Origin: Pectobacterium peruviense
GTDB taxonomy: Bacteria > Pseudomonadota > Gammaproteobacteria > Enterobacterales > Enterobacteriaceae
Direction of reading: 5' to 3'
NCBI RefSeq assembly: GCF_002847345.1
Contig: NZ_LXFV01000024.1
Coordinates: 1-47,911 of the forward strand
Length of the DNA: 47,911 nucleotides
Below are positions 35,131-44,342 of the stretch, piece by piece. Under the pieces are notes generated by a model. That model did no database searches, was not told the origin of the DNA, and saw only the letters and a program-made list of their open reading frames with translations. The position numbers were made by a program, and so were the translations under genes. Positions within the stretch are counted from its first letter, which is position 1; every line of letters starts with the position of its first letter.

Positions 35131-36666
35131 GTGCAGAGAAAACCGCTTAAAGGCGCGAGTCTCGCCTGGATGACCGTTGCTCTGTCGCTGGCAACGTTTA
35201 TGCAGGTGCTGGATTCCACCATCGCCAACGTCGCTATTCCGACCATCGCCGGTAATCTGGGTGCGTCCAACTCACAGGGAACGTGGGTCATCACCTCGTT
35301 CGGGGTCGCTAACGCCATCTCTATTCCTATCACTGGCTGGCTAGCAAAACGGTTTGGTGAAGTCCGCTTGTTTCTATGGTCAACGGCACTCTTCGCACTG
35401 ACCTCTTGGCTGTGTGGGATGTCCACCAGCCTGGAAATGCTGATTTTCGCTCGCGTATTGCAGGGGATTGTCGCTGGGCCGCTGATCCCGCTGTCACAGA
35501 GTTTGTTACTAAGTAATTACCCTCCCGCAAAACGCAGTATCGCTCTGGCACTGTGGTCAATGACCGTAGTCGTCGCACCGATCTGTGGCCCTATTCTGGG
35601 CGGCTGGATTAGCGACAACTATCACTGGGGCTGGATATTCTTCATCAACGTTCCGCTGGGCATCGCCGTGGTGTTTATTGCCTTGCAAACGCTGCGCGGA
35701 CGGGAAACCAAAACAGAGATCAAGCCCATCGATACCATCGGGCTGGCGTTGTTGGTCGTTGGCATCGGTAGCCTTCAGATGATGCTCGACCGAGGCAAAG
35801 AGCTGGACTGGTTTAACTCGACGGAAATTATCACCCTCACCGTGGTGGCGGTGATTGCAATCGCGTTCCTGATTGTCTGGGAGCTGACGGACGACCATCC
35901 GGTGGTGGACTTATCCCTATTTAAGTCTCGCAACTTCACCATTGGCTGTCTGTGTATCAGCCTCGCCTATATGTTCTACTTTGGGTCGATCGTGCTCTTG
36001 CCGCAGCTGTTGCAGGAGGTGTATGGCTATACTGCCACCTGGGCAGGGCTGGCATCCGCACCTGTTGGGCTGATGCCAGTGGTGCTGTCGCCGATTATCG
36101 GTCGATTCGCGCCGCGTCTGGATATGCGCAAGCTGGTGACGTTCAGCTTTATTATGTACGCGGTCTGTTTTTACTGGCGTGCGTACACCTTTGAGCCGGG
36201 TATGGATTTCGGTGCATCAGCCTGGCCGCAGTTCGTACAGGGGTTTGCCGTCGCTTGCTTCTTCATGCCGCTGACGACTATCACGCTGTCGGGTCTTCCG
36301 CCTGAACGTTTGGCGGCAGCATCGAGTCTGTCGAACTTTGCACGAACGCTGGCAGGTTCAATCGGGACATCGCTGACCACCACGCTCTGGACGCAGCGAG
36401 AATCTCTGCACCATGCGCACCTGACGGAATCTATCACGCCGTATAACCCGATAGCGCAGGAAACGTACCAGCAGCTTCAGGCAATGGGGATGAGTCAAAC
36501 GCAGGCTTCGGCTTATATCGCAGAACAGATTACGGCTCAGGGGCTGATTATTTCCGCCAACGAGATCTTCTGGGGCGCCGCCGCCGTATTTCTGGTGCTA
36601 TTGGTGCTGGTCTGGTTCGCCAGACCGCCCTTTACCACCGGCGGTGGAGGTGGAGGCGCGCACTAA
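35131..36666 (+). CDS. emrB: Multidrug efflux MFS transporter EmrB
   Basis: The 511-residue inner-membrane DHA2-family drug:proton antiporter has 14 predicted helices. Signature blocks are LDSTIANVAIPTIAGNLG, WLAKRFGEVRLFLWST, RVLQGIVAGPLIPLSQS and WRWIFFINVP-like GWIFFINVPLGIA. The C-terminus ends in a glycine run followed by AH, as in E. coli EmrB. The start codon is GTG with GGAGAGA upstream. It acts with EmrA to expel uncouplers and hydrophobic drugs. A terminator follows. Confidence 0.97.
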   Translation: MQRKPLKGASLAWMTVALSLATFMQVLDSTIANVAIPTIAGNLGASNSQGTWVITSFGVANAISIPITGWLAKRFGEVRLFLWSTALFALTSWLCGMSTSLEMLIFARVLQGIVAGPLIPLSQSLLLSNYPPAKRSIALALWSMTVVVAPICGPILGGWISDNYHWGWIFFINVPLGIAVVFIALQTLRGRETKTEIKPIDTIGLALLVVGIGSLQMMLDRGKELDWFNSTEIITLTVVAVIAIAFLIVWELTDDHPVVDLSLFKSRNFTIGCLCISLAYMFYFGSIVLLPQLLQEVYGYTATWAGLASAPVGLMPVVLSPIIGRFAPRLDMRKLVTFSFIMYAVCFYWRAYTFEPGMDFGASAWPQFVQGFAVACFFMPLTTITLSGLPPERLAAASSLSNFARTLAGSIGTSLTTTLWTQRESLHHAHLTESITPYNPIAQETYQQLQAMGMSQTQASAYIAEQITAQGLIISANEIFWGAAAVFLVLLVLVWFARPPFTTGGGGGGAH

Positions 36667-36683
36667 CCCGTCATAAGCCTCCT

Positions 36684-36722
36684 TTCCCCTTCAGCCAATC
36701 ACTGGCGAAGGGGAACCCTTTT
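36684..36722 (+). terminator. Intrinsic terminator of emrAB
   Basis: TTCCCCTTC-A-GCCA pairs with TGGC-GAAGGGGAA (one bulged A), loop ATCAC, followed by CCCTTTTG. Confidence 0.8.
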
Positions 36723-36807
36723 GTCACATTCCCACCTTCCCCGATTACTCGAATACACCTCCCCATTTTCATAGCGCCGTAGTGAATAAGGATTTACAGA
36801 TTCGGGA

Positions 36808-36836
36808 TAAACATATTTTCACATTCCGATTACAAT
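36808..36836 (+). promoter_or_regulatory. Candidate sigma-70 promoter of the nupC-like gene
   Basis: TAAACA (-35, 4 of 6) and TACAAT (-10, 5 of 6, 36831-36836) are 17 bp apart, about 35 bp before the start codon. Confidence 0.45.
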
Positions 36837-36870
36837 GCGCCTCTTTTATTCGGGGATTGAGTGGTTCTCT

Positions 36871-38055
36871 ATGTCACAGGTTTTACATTTCATTTTGGCA
36901 ACGGCTGCCATTTTTTTACTGGCATTACTCGTCAGTCACGACAGAAAACGCATCCGAGTGCGCTTTATCGTGCAACTGCTGGTGATTGAAATTTTGCTGG
37001 CCTATTTCCTTTTACACTCCAGCATCGGCCTTAACGCGATTAGCTCCTTTGCCGGTTTGTTTGAAAAGCTATTATCTTTCGCCAATCAAGGGACCGACTT
37101 CGTATTTGGCGGCATGAATGCGCAGGGGCTCTCCTTTATCTTCCTCAATGTGCTCTGCCCTATCGTCTTTATTTCCGCACTGATCGGGATTTTGCAGCAC
37201 TGGAAAATTTTACCGTTGGTTATCAAAGGTATTGGCACGCTGCTGTCCAAGGTTAACGGAATGGGGAAACTGGAGTCGTTTAACGCCGTGAGTACGCTGA
37301 TGCTGGGGCAATCAGAGAATTTTATCGTCTATAAAGGCATCATCGCCGACATGTCGCCACGGCGGATGTACACGATGGCCGCGACGGCGATGTCGACCGT
37401 TTCTATGTCGATCATCAGCGCTTACATGACCATGCTGGACGCCAAATACGTCGTTGCGGCACTGATCCTGAATATGTTCAGCACCTTTATCATTCTGTCT
37501 ATAGTTAACCCTTATCTGCCTGACGACGAACCAGAACTGAAGCTGGAAAAGCTGCATGAAGACCAGAGTTTCTTTGAAATGCTGGGAGAATACATTCTTG
37601 CTGGTTTTAAAGTCGCGATGATTATTATGGCGATGTTAATCGGCTTCGTGGCCTTGATTGCCGCCGTCAATGCGCTGTTCAGCACCGTCTTTGGCATTAG
37701 CTTCCAGGCTATCATGGGCTATGTCTTTTCACCGCTGGCCTGGCTGATCGGCATTCCGTCTTCCGATATCCTGAACGCAGGCAGCATTATGGCAACCAAG
37801 CTGGTGGCCAATGAATTCGTTGCCATGATCGAATTGAAGAAGATCGCAGCAGAAATGTCGCCGCGCGGTTTGGGAATTTTGTCTGTCTTCCTGATTTCCT
37901 TCGCCAACTTCGCATCAATCGGCATTATCGCAGGCGCAATCAAAGGGCTGAATGAAGCACAGGGCAACGTGGTATCACGCTTTGGTCTGAAGCTGGTTTA
38001 CGGTTCTACACTGGTGAGTTTGCTGTCTGCGGCAGTGGCGGGATTAGTGCTTTAG
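36871..38055 (+). CDS. nupC: NupC-type nucleoside:proton symporter (CNT family)
   Basis: This 394-residue inner-membrane protein closely follows E. coli NupC. It has [15 protein letters not shown] near the N-terminus and the CNT landmarks [49 protein letters not shown] and the C-terminal [13 protein letters not shown] and [20 protein letters not shown] (positions about 60-370). It should import nucleosides by proton symport. I start at the ATG aligned with NupC (MSQVLHFIL), though an in-frame ATG 12 codons upstream exists. The name is by family, as close paralogues occur in this group. Confidence 0.88.
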   Translation: MSQVLHFILATAAIFLLALLVSHDRKRIRVRFIVQLLVIEILLAYFLLHSSIGLNAISSFAGLFEKLLSFANQGTDFVFGGMNAQGLSFIFLNVLCPIVFISALIGILQHWKILPLVIKGIGTLLSKVNGMGKLESFNAVSTLMLGQSENFIVYKGIIADMSPRRMYTMAATAMSTVSMSIISAYMTMLDAKYVVAALILNMFSTFIILSIVNPYLPDDEPELKLEKLHEDQSFFEMLGEYILAGFKVAMIIMAMLIGFVALIAAVNALFSTVFGISFQAIMGYVFSPLAWLIGIPSSDILNAGSIMATKLVANEFVAMIELKKIAAEMSPRGLGILSVFLISFANFASIGIIAGAIKGLNEAQGNVVSRFGLKLVYGSTLVSLLSAAVAGLVL

Positions 38056-38077
38056 TTCGTGATAAAAGTCAGTCGAG

Positions 38078-38158
38078 CGGTGATAATGGGTAGATCGTAA
38101 AGACGCTGTGAATACATCCATGGCGCAAACGCTTTACTCTTCTATCCCATTATCACCG
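38078..38158. repeat. Long inverted repeat downstream of nupC
   Basis: CGGTGATAATGGG (38078-38090) and CCCATTATCACCG (38146-38158) pair perfectly over 13 bp. Within the 55-base loop TAGA/TCTA and GTAAAG/CTTTAC can continue the stem. I do not recognise it as a known RNA. Confidence 0.65.
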
Positions 38159-38193
38159 TTCTTGTTCTGTCGATGGGATTACAAACGATATGA

Positions 38194-38217
38194 ATCAGCC
38201 CCTAAAAAGGGGCTGAT
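38194..38217 (-). terminator. 10-bp hairpin after the DUF3574 lipoprotein gene
   Basis: ATCAGCCCCT and AGGGGCTGAT form a perfect stem with an AAAA loop, 8 bp from the lipoprotein stop. The flanking A/T run lies on the gene side rather than after the stem, so its strength as a terminator is uncertain. Confidence 0.55.
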
Positions 38218-38224
38218 GAAAAAA

Positions 38225-38674
38225 TCAGAAGGCGACGCAGACAGGGGCATCAATCCGCATAACGGATTCCTGCGCGAAACGTGATTTATAGGTGGTGCGC
38301 AGCGCTTCGATATCGCGCTCTTTATCAGCGCCATGAATCAACATCAGCGCCTTGCTGTTCTCTCGGGCAACCAGTCCATTGTTCCCCAGCCATTGTCCTT
38401 TGGCATCAAACACCGTCAGCCCTTCTTTAAAGCGTGGCGTCACCTCACCGTCCAGAAATGCTTTCCATTCGGCATCAGAAATCGCCGGGCCAGCAGGACG
38501 GTTCAAACCAAAATACAGCGTGGTCTGTACCTGCTTGTCGCCAATTTGGCATACATCAGCGGTTGGTACAGCGGCAACAGTAGTGGATGAGCGCGGCAGA
38601 GAACTGCAGCCGCTTGCCAGCAACGCGCCCAACAGTAACGATACAGCGATAACTTTCTGCTTTTTCTGCTTCAT
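38225..38674 (-). CDS. DUF3574 lipoprotein
   Basis: This 149-residue protein has a lipoprotein signal (MKQKKQKVIAVSLLLGALLA then SGC, lipid Cys23) and the DUF3574 body: QTTLYFGLNRPAGPAISDAEW, FLDGEVTPRFKEGLTVFDAKGQW and a terminal SVMRIDAPVCVAF. I start at 38674, with GAGAG upstream. The frame is open further upstream to 38767, but that would overlap yfiF and misplace the signal. The function is unknown; the Asp at position 2 of the mature sequence is absent (Ser follows Cys), so outer-membrane sorting is expected. Confidence 0.82.
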   Translation of the reverse strand: MKQKKQKVIAVSLLLGALLASGCSSLPRSSTTVAAVPTADVCQIGDKQVQTTLYFGLNRPAGPAISDAEWKAFLDGEVTPRFKEGLTVFDAKGQWLGNNGLVARENSKALMLIHGADKERDIEALRTTYKSRFAQESVMRIDAPVCVAF

Positions 38675-38742
38675 CAATCGTTCTCTCATCCATGGTGATG
38701 CCTTCTCAGAGGGTGTATCCCCCTGAGAATTGACGCGTGATA

Positions 38743-39894
38743 TCAGGCTTGATTCTGTCGCCACCACTCGGACAGCAAAATGCCCGTTGCGACTGAAATG
38801 TTCAGGCTTTCAACCTTACCAGTACCGCCGATAGAGACTTTTACATCCCCTTGTTGCCAGGCGCTATCTGACAGGCCATCACCTTCCTGACCCAGCACAA
38901 TCACGGTTTTCGCCGGAAGCGTTGCTTGCGACAATGCCGTACCTTTATGGCTAGAGGTGGTCACGATGGTGTAGCCTGCGTTACGGAACTCCGCCAGCAC
39001 AGACAAGAAGTCGTCAGCATTGATCGCTTTAACATGTTCCGCACCGCCTTCTGCCGTACGAACCGCAGCACCGGACTCCAGCAGCGCCGCATCCTGAACT
39101 AAGACACCTTTCACGCCGAAATGCGCACAGCTACGCATAATGCCACCGAGGTTATGCGGGTTACCCACATCTTCCAGCGCCAATACACAGTCATTCTCGC
39201 CAGCCGTTTTAAGGTACTCACGCACATCCATTCCCTGACGTTTTTTAATCAGGAAGCAGACGCCGCCGTGGTGTTCAGTGCCGGAAGCCTTAATCAGCTC
39301 TTCCTCTTCCACAACGTGGTAAGCCTTGCGGTTCGCCGCCATCCAGCGCAGTGCATCGCGGAAACGCGGCGTCACTTCTTGCAGGAACCAGGCACGAACA
39401 ATCACCTCAGAACGGTTTTTAAACAGCGCCTGACAGGCATTTTCACCGTAGACATGTGTTTCTTCCTGACGCTGGCGACGCAGTTGTTCAGGATCGATCT
39501 GGCTCTTGCCAGTAATACCGCCGTGATCCGGCGTGTCGCTCTCGCTTGGCGCACGAGACACGGTTTTCCACGGTGATTCATAACCACCAGTGTCTTCACC
39601 ACGCGGGCGACGAGGCTTGTCGCTGCTGCGTTCGTTACGATCTTTATTGCCCCACGGCGTTTTCGCACTGCTATCGCCGTCGCGGGACGGATTTTCACGG
39701 GCATAACGCGGGTTAACATCACGCGGATGCTTCGGTTTTTCACGCTGATCGCGAGAGCCACCACCATCACGTCGATCGCCACGACGATCTTTATCAGCAG
39801 GACGCTTGTTTTTATTGTCTTTCTCGCCCTCATCATCACTGCGGACGTACATCACACGGACTTTGCCGCTTTTACTATTGAATGAATCGCTCAT
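38743..39894 (-). CDS. yfiF: SpoU/TrmH-family RNA 2'-O-methyltransferase YfiF
   Basis: The 383-residue protein has a long charged, disordered N-terminal part (about 1-130, many Lys/Arg/Asp/Gly). A substrate-binding domain ([23 protein letters not shown] region) and the SPOUT catalytic domain follow. The three SpoU motifs are [32 protein letters not shown] and [21 protein letters not shown]. The start at 39894 has GGTGGAG upstream. It is divergent from trxC, as in E. coli. The RNA target is not known from sequence. Confidence 0.93.
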   Translation of the reverse strand: MSDSFNSKSGKVRVMYVRSDDEGEKDNKNKRPADKDRRGDRRDGGGSRDQREKPKHPRDVNPRYARENPSRDGDSSAKTPWGNKDRNERSSDKPRRPRGEDTGGYESPWKTVSRAPSESDTPDHGGITGKSQIDPEQLRRQRQEETHVYGENACQALFKNRSEVIVRAWFLQEVTPRFRDALRWMAANRKAYHVVEEEELIKASGTEHHGGVCFLIKKRQGMDVREYLKTAGENDCVLALEDVGNPHNLGGIMRSCAHFGVKGVLVQDAALLESGAAVRTAEGGAEHVKAINADDFLSVLAEFRNAGYTIVTTSSHKGTALSQATLPAKTVIVLGQEGDGLSDSAWQQGDVKVSIGGTGKVESLNISVATGILLSEWWRQNQA

Positions 39895-40143
39895 TGTTTT
39901 CTCCACCTACGCGCTGGGCGCGAAGATTACCTTATGTACACCCGCTTAGCCACACGCTTGTGGTAAAAGAGCGCTAACAGTCAGAAGCTATTGTAGCTAT
40001 TGGGCAAACCACGTTGTTGCCATAATGTCTCCCCACCATAATTTATTCACGTTTACGCGCCATGCCGTTGACCTTCTAATGCAGCATTGCGCGCATTTTA
40101 TCAGCGACATCTTTATTTTAGCCCTTTTATCTGAGGCCCTGTT

Positions 40144-40563
40144 ATGAATACGGTATGTGGATCTTGCCAAACAACCAATCGCCTGCCAGAAGAGCGTGTT
40201 GATGACCATGCAAAATGTGGTCGTTGCGGAGAAACCTTATTCAGCGGTGGTATCATCAATGCCACTGAAGCGACGCTCGATAAATTGTTACAGGACGATC
40301 TTCCCATTGTGATCGATTTCTGGGCTCCCTGGTGCGGCCCCTGCGTCAACTTTGCCCCTGTGTTTGAAAACGTCGCGCAGGAGCGCAGCGGGAAAATCCG
40401 CTTTATTAAGGTGAATACCGAAGCTGAACCCGCACTCAGCGCCCGCTTCCGTATCCGCAGTATTCCAACGTTAATGATCTTCAAACAGGGCCAGATGGTC
40501 GACATCCTCAACGGCGCACTACCAAAAGCACAGTTTGAAAGCTGGCTGGATGAATCGCTGTAG
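40144..40563 (+). CDS. trxC: Thioredoxin 2 TrxC
   Basis: The 139-residue thioredoxin has an N-terminal zinc finger (Cys5, Cys8, Cys25, Cys28) and the redox motif FWAPWCGPC (Cys64, Cys67), followed by the cis-Pro segment RSIPTLMIF. It reduces disulphides in the cytosol and, in E. coli, belongs to the OxyR response. A tandem GCTATTG-type repeat at 39986-40000 is a poor partial match to an OxyR half-site, so regulation here remains open. Confidence 0.97.
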   Translation: MNTVCGSCQTTNRLPEERVDDHAKCGRCGETLFSGGIINATEATLDKLLQDDLPIVIDFWAPWCGPCVNFAPVFENVAQERSGKIRFIKVNTEAEPALSARFRIRSIPTLMIFKQGQMVDILNGALPKAQFESWLDESL

Positions 40564-40709
40564 AGAAACGCGGTAGAAATGTGGGGCATTATTGCCCCGC
40601 CTCTTTTGGTCAACCCGTCTGTCGATTAGAATGTCGTCTTTCTGAACTGGCTTCCCAATAATGAAAACGAAGCAGGTTCGTTGCAGAATCTCATGGCGTC
40701 ACTAATTTC

Positions 40710-41462
40710 ATGATCAACCGCCCATCCATGGCAAACCGTTCTTTCATCGGAAACAATGCCGTACTCCGCCTGCGCCAACAACGTCTTGAGCAGTCCACCA
40801 AACCATTTCGCGCACGCGGCTGCCGCGTAGTACGCTGCCAGCAATGTTTATTGCCCGCAATCAACTGCCTATGTCACACCATTCAGGCGCAGCAATCCCG
40901 TAGCCGTGTCTGTCTGGTGATGTTTGATACCGAGCCGTTAAAACCAAGTAATACCGGACGCCTCATTGCCGATATTCTGCCCGACACGCAGGCGTTTCGC
41001 TGGTCACGCACTGAGCCCGATCCCCAGTTGCTTGCTACTCTGCAAGATCCGAACGTTCAGCCGTATCTGGTATTCCTTGCCGATGCCGCGGAAGAAGGAC
41101 GTCAGGTGTTTCAACAGCTTCCCGCAACAGAAAAGCCTGCCCTGTTTGTCTTACTCGACGGGACTTGGCCGGAAGCGCGTAAAATGTTCCGCAAAAGTCC
41201 CTATCTGGACAATCTGCCGATCCTGTCGCTGAATGTAGAGGCGCTGTCCCGCTACCAGTTGCGTGAAGCCAGCAGTGCAGGACAGCATTGCACCGCCGAG
41301 ATTGCCATCGCTCTGCTCGCACAGGCGGGGGATATTGTCGCGGCCGATGCGCTATCACAGCATTTTGATCGTTTCCGCCGACACTATCTGGCGGGGAAAC
41401 CACACCACCATTTGCAGGAAAGTTTACCCATCGTCACAGCAAAACCGGCAGAAAGCGTTTAG
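40710..41462 (+). CDS. tapT: tRNA-uridine aminocarboxypropyltransferase TapT (YfiP, DTW family)
   Basis: TapT makes the acp3U47 modification in tRNA, using S-adenosylmethionine. The 250-residue product has a cysteine cluster typical of the family (RGCRVVRCQQCLLPAINCLC at about 36-55), FDTEPLKPSNTGRLIADIL and the signature DGTWPEARKMFRKSPYL. Neither ATG (40710 or 40728) has a strong ribosome site, so the exact start is uncertain. It precedes pat by about 30 bp and is probably co-transcribed with it. Confidence 0.92.
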   Translation: MINRPSMANRSFIGNNAVLRLRQQRLEQSTKPFRARGCRVVRCQQCLLPAINCLCHTIQAQQSRSRVCLVMFDTEPLKPSNTGRLIADILPDTQAFRWSRTEPDPQLLATLQDPNVQPYLVFLADAAEEGRQVFQQLPATEKPALFVLLDGTWPEARKMFRKSPYLDNLPILSLNVEALSRYQLREASSAGQHCTAEIAIALLAQAGDIVAADALSQHFDRFRRHYLAGKPHHHLQESLPIVTAKPAESV

Positions 41463-41494
41463 TATCAAAGGGGATTGATGTGAAGGAGTGACGC

Positions 41495-44143
41495 ATGAGC
41501 CAGCGCGGATTGGAAGCACTGTTACGCCCTAAGTCTATCGCCGTTCTCGGCGCGTCAGAAAAACCGGGACGGGCCGGTTTTCTGATGATGAAAAACCTAC
41601 TAGACGGCCATTTCAGCGGCCCCGTGCTACCTGTTACGCCAAAGTATCGTGCCGTTTGCGGCGTGCTGGCCTACCCCACTGTCGCCAGTCTGCCCATCAC
41701 GCCCGACCTTGCCGTGATTTGTACCAACGCTAGCCGTAATCTAACGCTGTTAGAGGAACTGGGGCAGAAAGGCTGCAAAACCGTCATCATCCTCTCCGCA
41801 CCGCCGACCCAATTCAGCGAGTTAAAGGCCTGCGCAGTGCGCTACCACATGCGCCTGCTTGGCCCCAACAGCCTCGGGCTGCTCGCGCCCTGGCAAGGTC
41901 TGAATGCCAGTTTCTCCCCCGTTCCTATTATGAAAGGCAAGCTGGCATTTATTTCGCAATCAGCCGCGGTTTCCAACACGATACTGGACTGGGCACAACA
42001 GCGCGGCATCGGCTTTTCCTATTTCATCGCTCTGGGCGACAGTCTGGATATTGATGTCGACGACCTGCTAGATTTTCTGGCTCGTGATGGCAAAACTAGC
42101 GCAATTTTGCTGCATCTGGAACACATCAGCGATGCACGTCGTTTCCTTTCCGCGTCCCGCAGCGCGTCCCGAAATAAACCGATACTGGTGATAAAAAGCG
42201 GTCGTAGCCAGCAGGCACAGCAGTTGCTAAATGACCAGCGCCACGGTCTTGATGCCGCCTATGATGCAGCCATTCAACGTGCGGGTTTACTACGCGTACG
42301 AGATACGCATGAGCTTTTTTCCGCAGTAGAAACCTTAAGCCACCTGCGACCGCTGCGCGGTGAACGTTTGATGCTGGTAAGCAATGGCGCATCACCGGCC
42401 GCACAGGCGCTGGATCAGCTCCTCAATCGGCAAGGCAAACTCGCACCGCTCAGCGATGCGACTCGACAAGCGCTACAGGACGTGCTGCCGCAAACCGTCA
42501 CTCTCGGTAATCCTCTCGATCTGCGTGATGACGCAACCGCAGCTCGCTATCTGGCGGCCGTCTCTGTATTGCTAGACAGCGATGAAATCGATGCACTCTT
42601 AATTATTCATGCACCCAGCGCCGCCGCCCCGAGTACCGATTGCGCCGCACAGTTGATTACGCTCTTCCAACAGCATCCGCGTGGGAAAAGAATTACTCTG
42701 CTGACCAACTGGTGCGGTGAGTTTTCTTCGCAAGAAGCGCGACGTCTGTTTAACGACGCAGGCATTCCGACTTACCGCACACCAGAAGGCGCGGTCACGG
42801 CATTTATGCATATCGTCGAGTATCGGCGTAATCAGAAACAGCTCAAGGAAACTCCGGCACTGCCGCTGAATCTAGGAATCAATACCAGTCAAGCACACGC
42901 TCTGATTCATCAGGCGCTGTCGGATGGTGTGACTCAGCTCGATACGCATGAAGTCCAGCCAATTCTGCAAGCTTATGGTTTGAATACGTTACCCACCTGG
43001 ATTGCTGGCGACAGCGCCGAAGCCGTTCATATCGCCGAGCAAATTGGCTATCCGGTCGCAATTAAACTGAGATCGCCAGATATTCCGCACAAATCGGAAG
43101 TTCAGGGCGTCATGCTATATCTGCAAACTGCCCGAGAAGTCCAGCAGGCGGCAGATGCAATTCTTGACCGGGTGAAACGCACCTATCCGCAGGCACGCAT
43201 TTACGGCCTGTTAGTGCAGAGCATGGCAAATCGCGCGGGTGCACAAGAACTCAGGATTGCCGTTGAACAGGATCCCGTTTTCGGCCCGCTGATTATGCTG
43301 GGAGAAGGTGGCGTTGAGTGGCGAGAAAAGCAGGCTGCCGTCGCACTACCTCCGCTAAATATGACGCTGGCACGCTATTTAGTACTGCAAGCAGTGAAAG
43401 GCGGTAAGATTCGGGAATACAGCGCTCTGCGTCCGCTGGATATTCCCGCGCTCAGCCGCTTGCTGGTCCAGGTTTCCAACCTGATTCTCGACTGCCCTGA
43501 AATTTCCCGGCTAGACATCCACCCTCTATTGGCATCCGGGGACACGTTTACGCTGCTGGATGTCACGCTGCATCTGACGCCATTCAGTGGCGATCCGCAG
43601 TCAAGGCTGGCAATCCGCCCTTATCCACATGAGCTGGAAGAAACGGTTACCCTCAAAAATAGTGATACCTGCCTGTTCCGGCCGATTTTGCCGGAAGATG
43701 AACCGCTGCTTAGTTCGTTCATCGCAAGAGTGACGAAAGAAGATCTGTATTACCGTTATTTCAGCGAAATTAATGAATTTACTCACGAAGACTTAGCCAA
43801 TATGACACAAATTGACTACGATCGTGAGATGGCATTCGTTGCCGTGCGACAGCGTGGGGAAGAGACGGAAATTATTGGCGTGACACGCGCGATTTCCGAT
43901 CCTGATAATACCGATGCGGAATTTGCCGTGCTGGTGCGATCCGATCTGAAAGGACTTGGCCTTGGCAGACGGCTGTTGGAAAAGCTGATTGATTACGCTC
44001 GGGCACATGGTCTCTCCCGCTTGACCGGCATCACCATGCCGCATAATCAAGGCATGATTCAGCTGTCCAAAAAGCTTGGTTTTCACATCGACGTACAATT
44101 AGAAGAGGGTATTGTGACGTTGGAATTGCTGCTGAAAGACTGA
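41495..44143 (+). CDS. pat: Protein lysine acetyltransferase Pat (YfiQ/PatZ)
   Basis: The 882-residue two-domain protein has an NDP-forming acyl-CoA-synthetase-like region: a CoA-binding Rossmann part starting RPKSIAVLGASEKPGRAG, the FISQSAAVSNTILDWA segment and an ATP-grasp part with YPVAIKLRSPDIPHKSEVQGV. The C-terminal GNAT acetyltransferase (about 725-880) has the acetyl-CoA loop VRSDLKGLGLGRRLLEKL. It acetylates acetyl-CoA synthetase and other proteins to tune metabolism. GAAGGAG lies before the start. It has the same tapT-pat-pssA order as E. coli. Confidence 0.96.
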   Translation: MSQRGLEALLRPKSIAVLGASEKPGRAGFLMMKNLLDGHFSGPVLPVTPKYRAVCGVLAYPTVASLPITPDLAVICTNASRNLTLLEELGQKGCKTVIILSAPPTQFSELKACAVRYHMRLLGPNSLGLLAPWQGLNASFSPVPIMKGKLAFISQSAAVSNTILDWAQQRGIGFSYFIALGDSLDIDVDDLLDFLARDGKTSAILLHLEHISDARRFLSASRSASRNKPILVIKSGRSQQAQQLLNDQRHGLDAAYDAAIQRAGLLRVRDTHELFSAVETLSHLRPLRGERLMLVSNGASPAAQALDQLLNRQGKLAPLSDATRQALQDVLPQTVTLGNPLDLRDDATAARYLAAVSVLLDSDEIDALLIIHAPSAAAPSTDCAAQLITLFQQHPRGKRITLLTNWCGEFSSQEARRLFNDAGIPTYRTPEGAVTAFMHIVEYRRNQKQLKETPALPLNLGINTSQAHALIHQALSDGVTQLDTHEVQPILQAYGLNTLPTWIAGDSAEAVHIAEQIGYPVAIKLRSPDIPHKSEVQGVMLYLQTAREVQQAADAILDRVKRTYPQARIYGLLVQSMANRAGAQELRIAVEQDPVFGPLIMLGEGGVEWREKQAAVALPPLNMTLARYLVLQAVKGGKIREYSALRPLDIPALSRLLVQVSNLILDCPEISRLDIHPLLASGDTFTLLDVTLHLTPFSGDPQSRLAIRPYPHELEETVTLKNSDTCLFRPILPEDEPLLSSFIARVTKEDLYYRYFSEINEFTHEDLANMTQIDYDREMAFVAVRQRGEETEIIGVTRAISDPDNTDAEFAVLVRSDLKGLGLGRRLLEKLIDYARAHGLSRLTGITMPHNQGMIQLSKKLGFHIDVQLEEGIVTLELLLKD

Positions 44144-44291
44144 TCGCAGGATGTGACATGGCTCTTGCAACAGCGATGGCGATGCCAACCAACGGCAAAA
44201 CAGGCTCACAACGGCCGGAAAGTAATGGTATTATCGCTCATTCGGCTACTCCTTAACTTTTGATAATGACCAGAAGGTCATATACCTTAGC

Positions 44292-44315
44292 GCAGCTTGA
44301 AGTATGGCGGGTATA
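44292..44315 (+). repeat. Truncated ERIC repeat upstream of pssA
   Basis: GCAGCTTGAAGTATGGCGGG followed by TATA matches the right end of the ERIC elements at 7674 and 26154. The rest of the element is missing. A small palindrome (ATGACC-AGAA-GGTCAT) precedes it at 44267-44282. Confidence 0.7.
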
Positions 44316-44342
44316 AACTGATGAGAGAAGAAACGCACTGTG

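Noticed and set aside
38675-38767. Longer start for the DUF3574 lipoprotein
   Set aside because: It would place 31 residues ahead of the lipoprotein signal and overlap yfiF.
39986-40000. Possible OxyR site upstream of trxC
   Set aside because: Only one half matches; the rest of the 15-bp motif and its repeat partner are missing.
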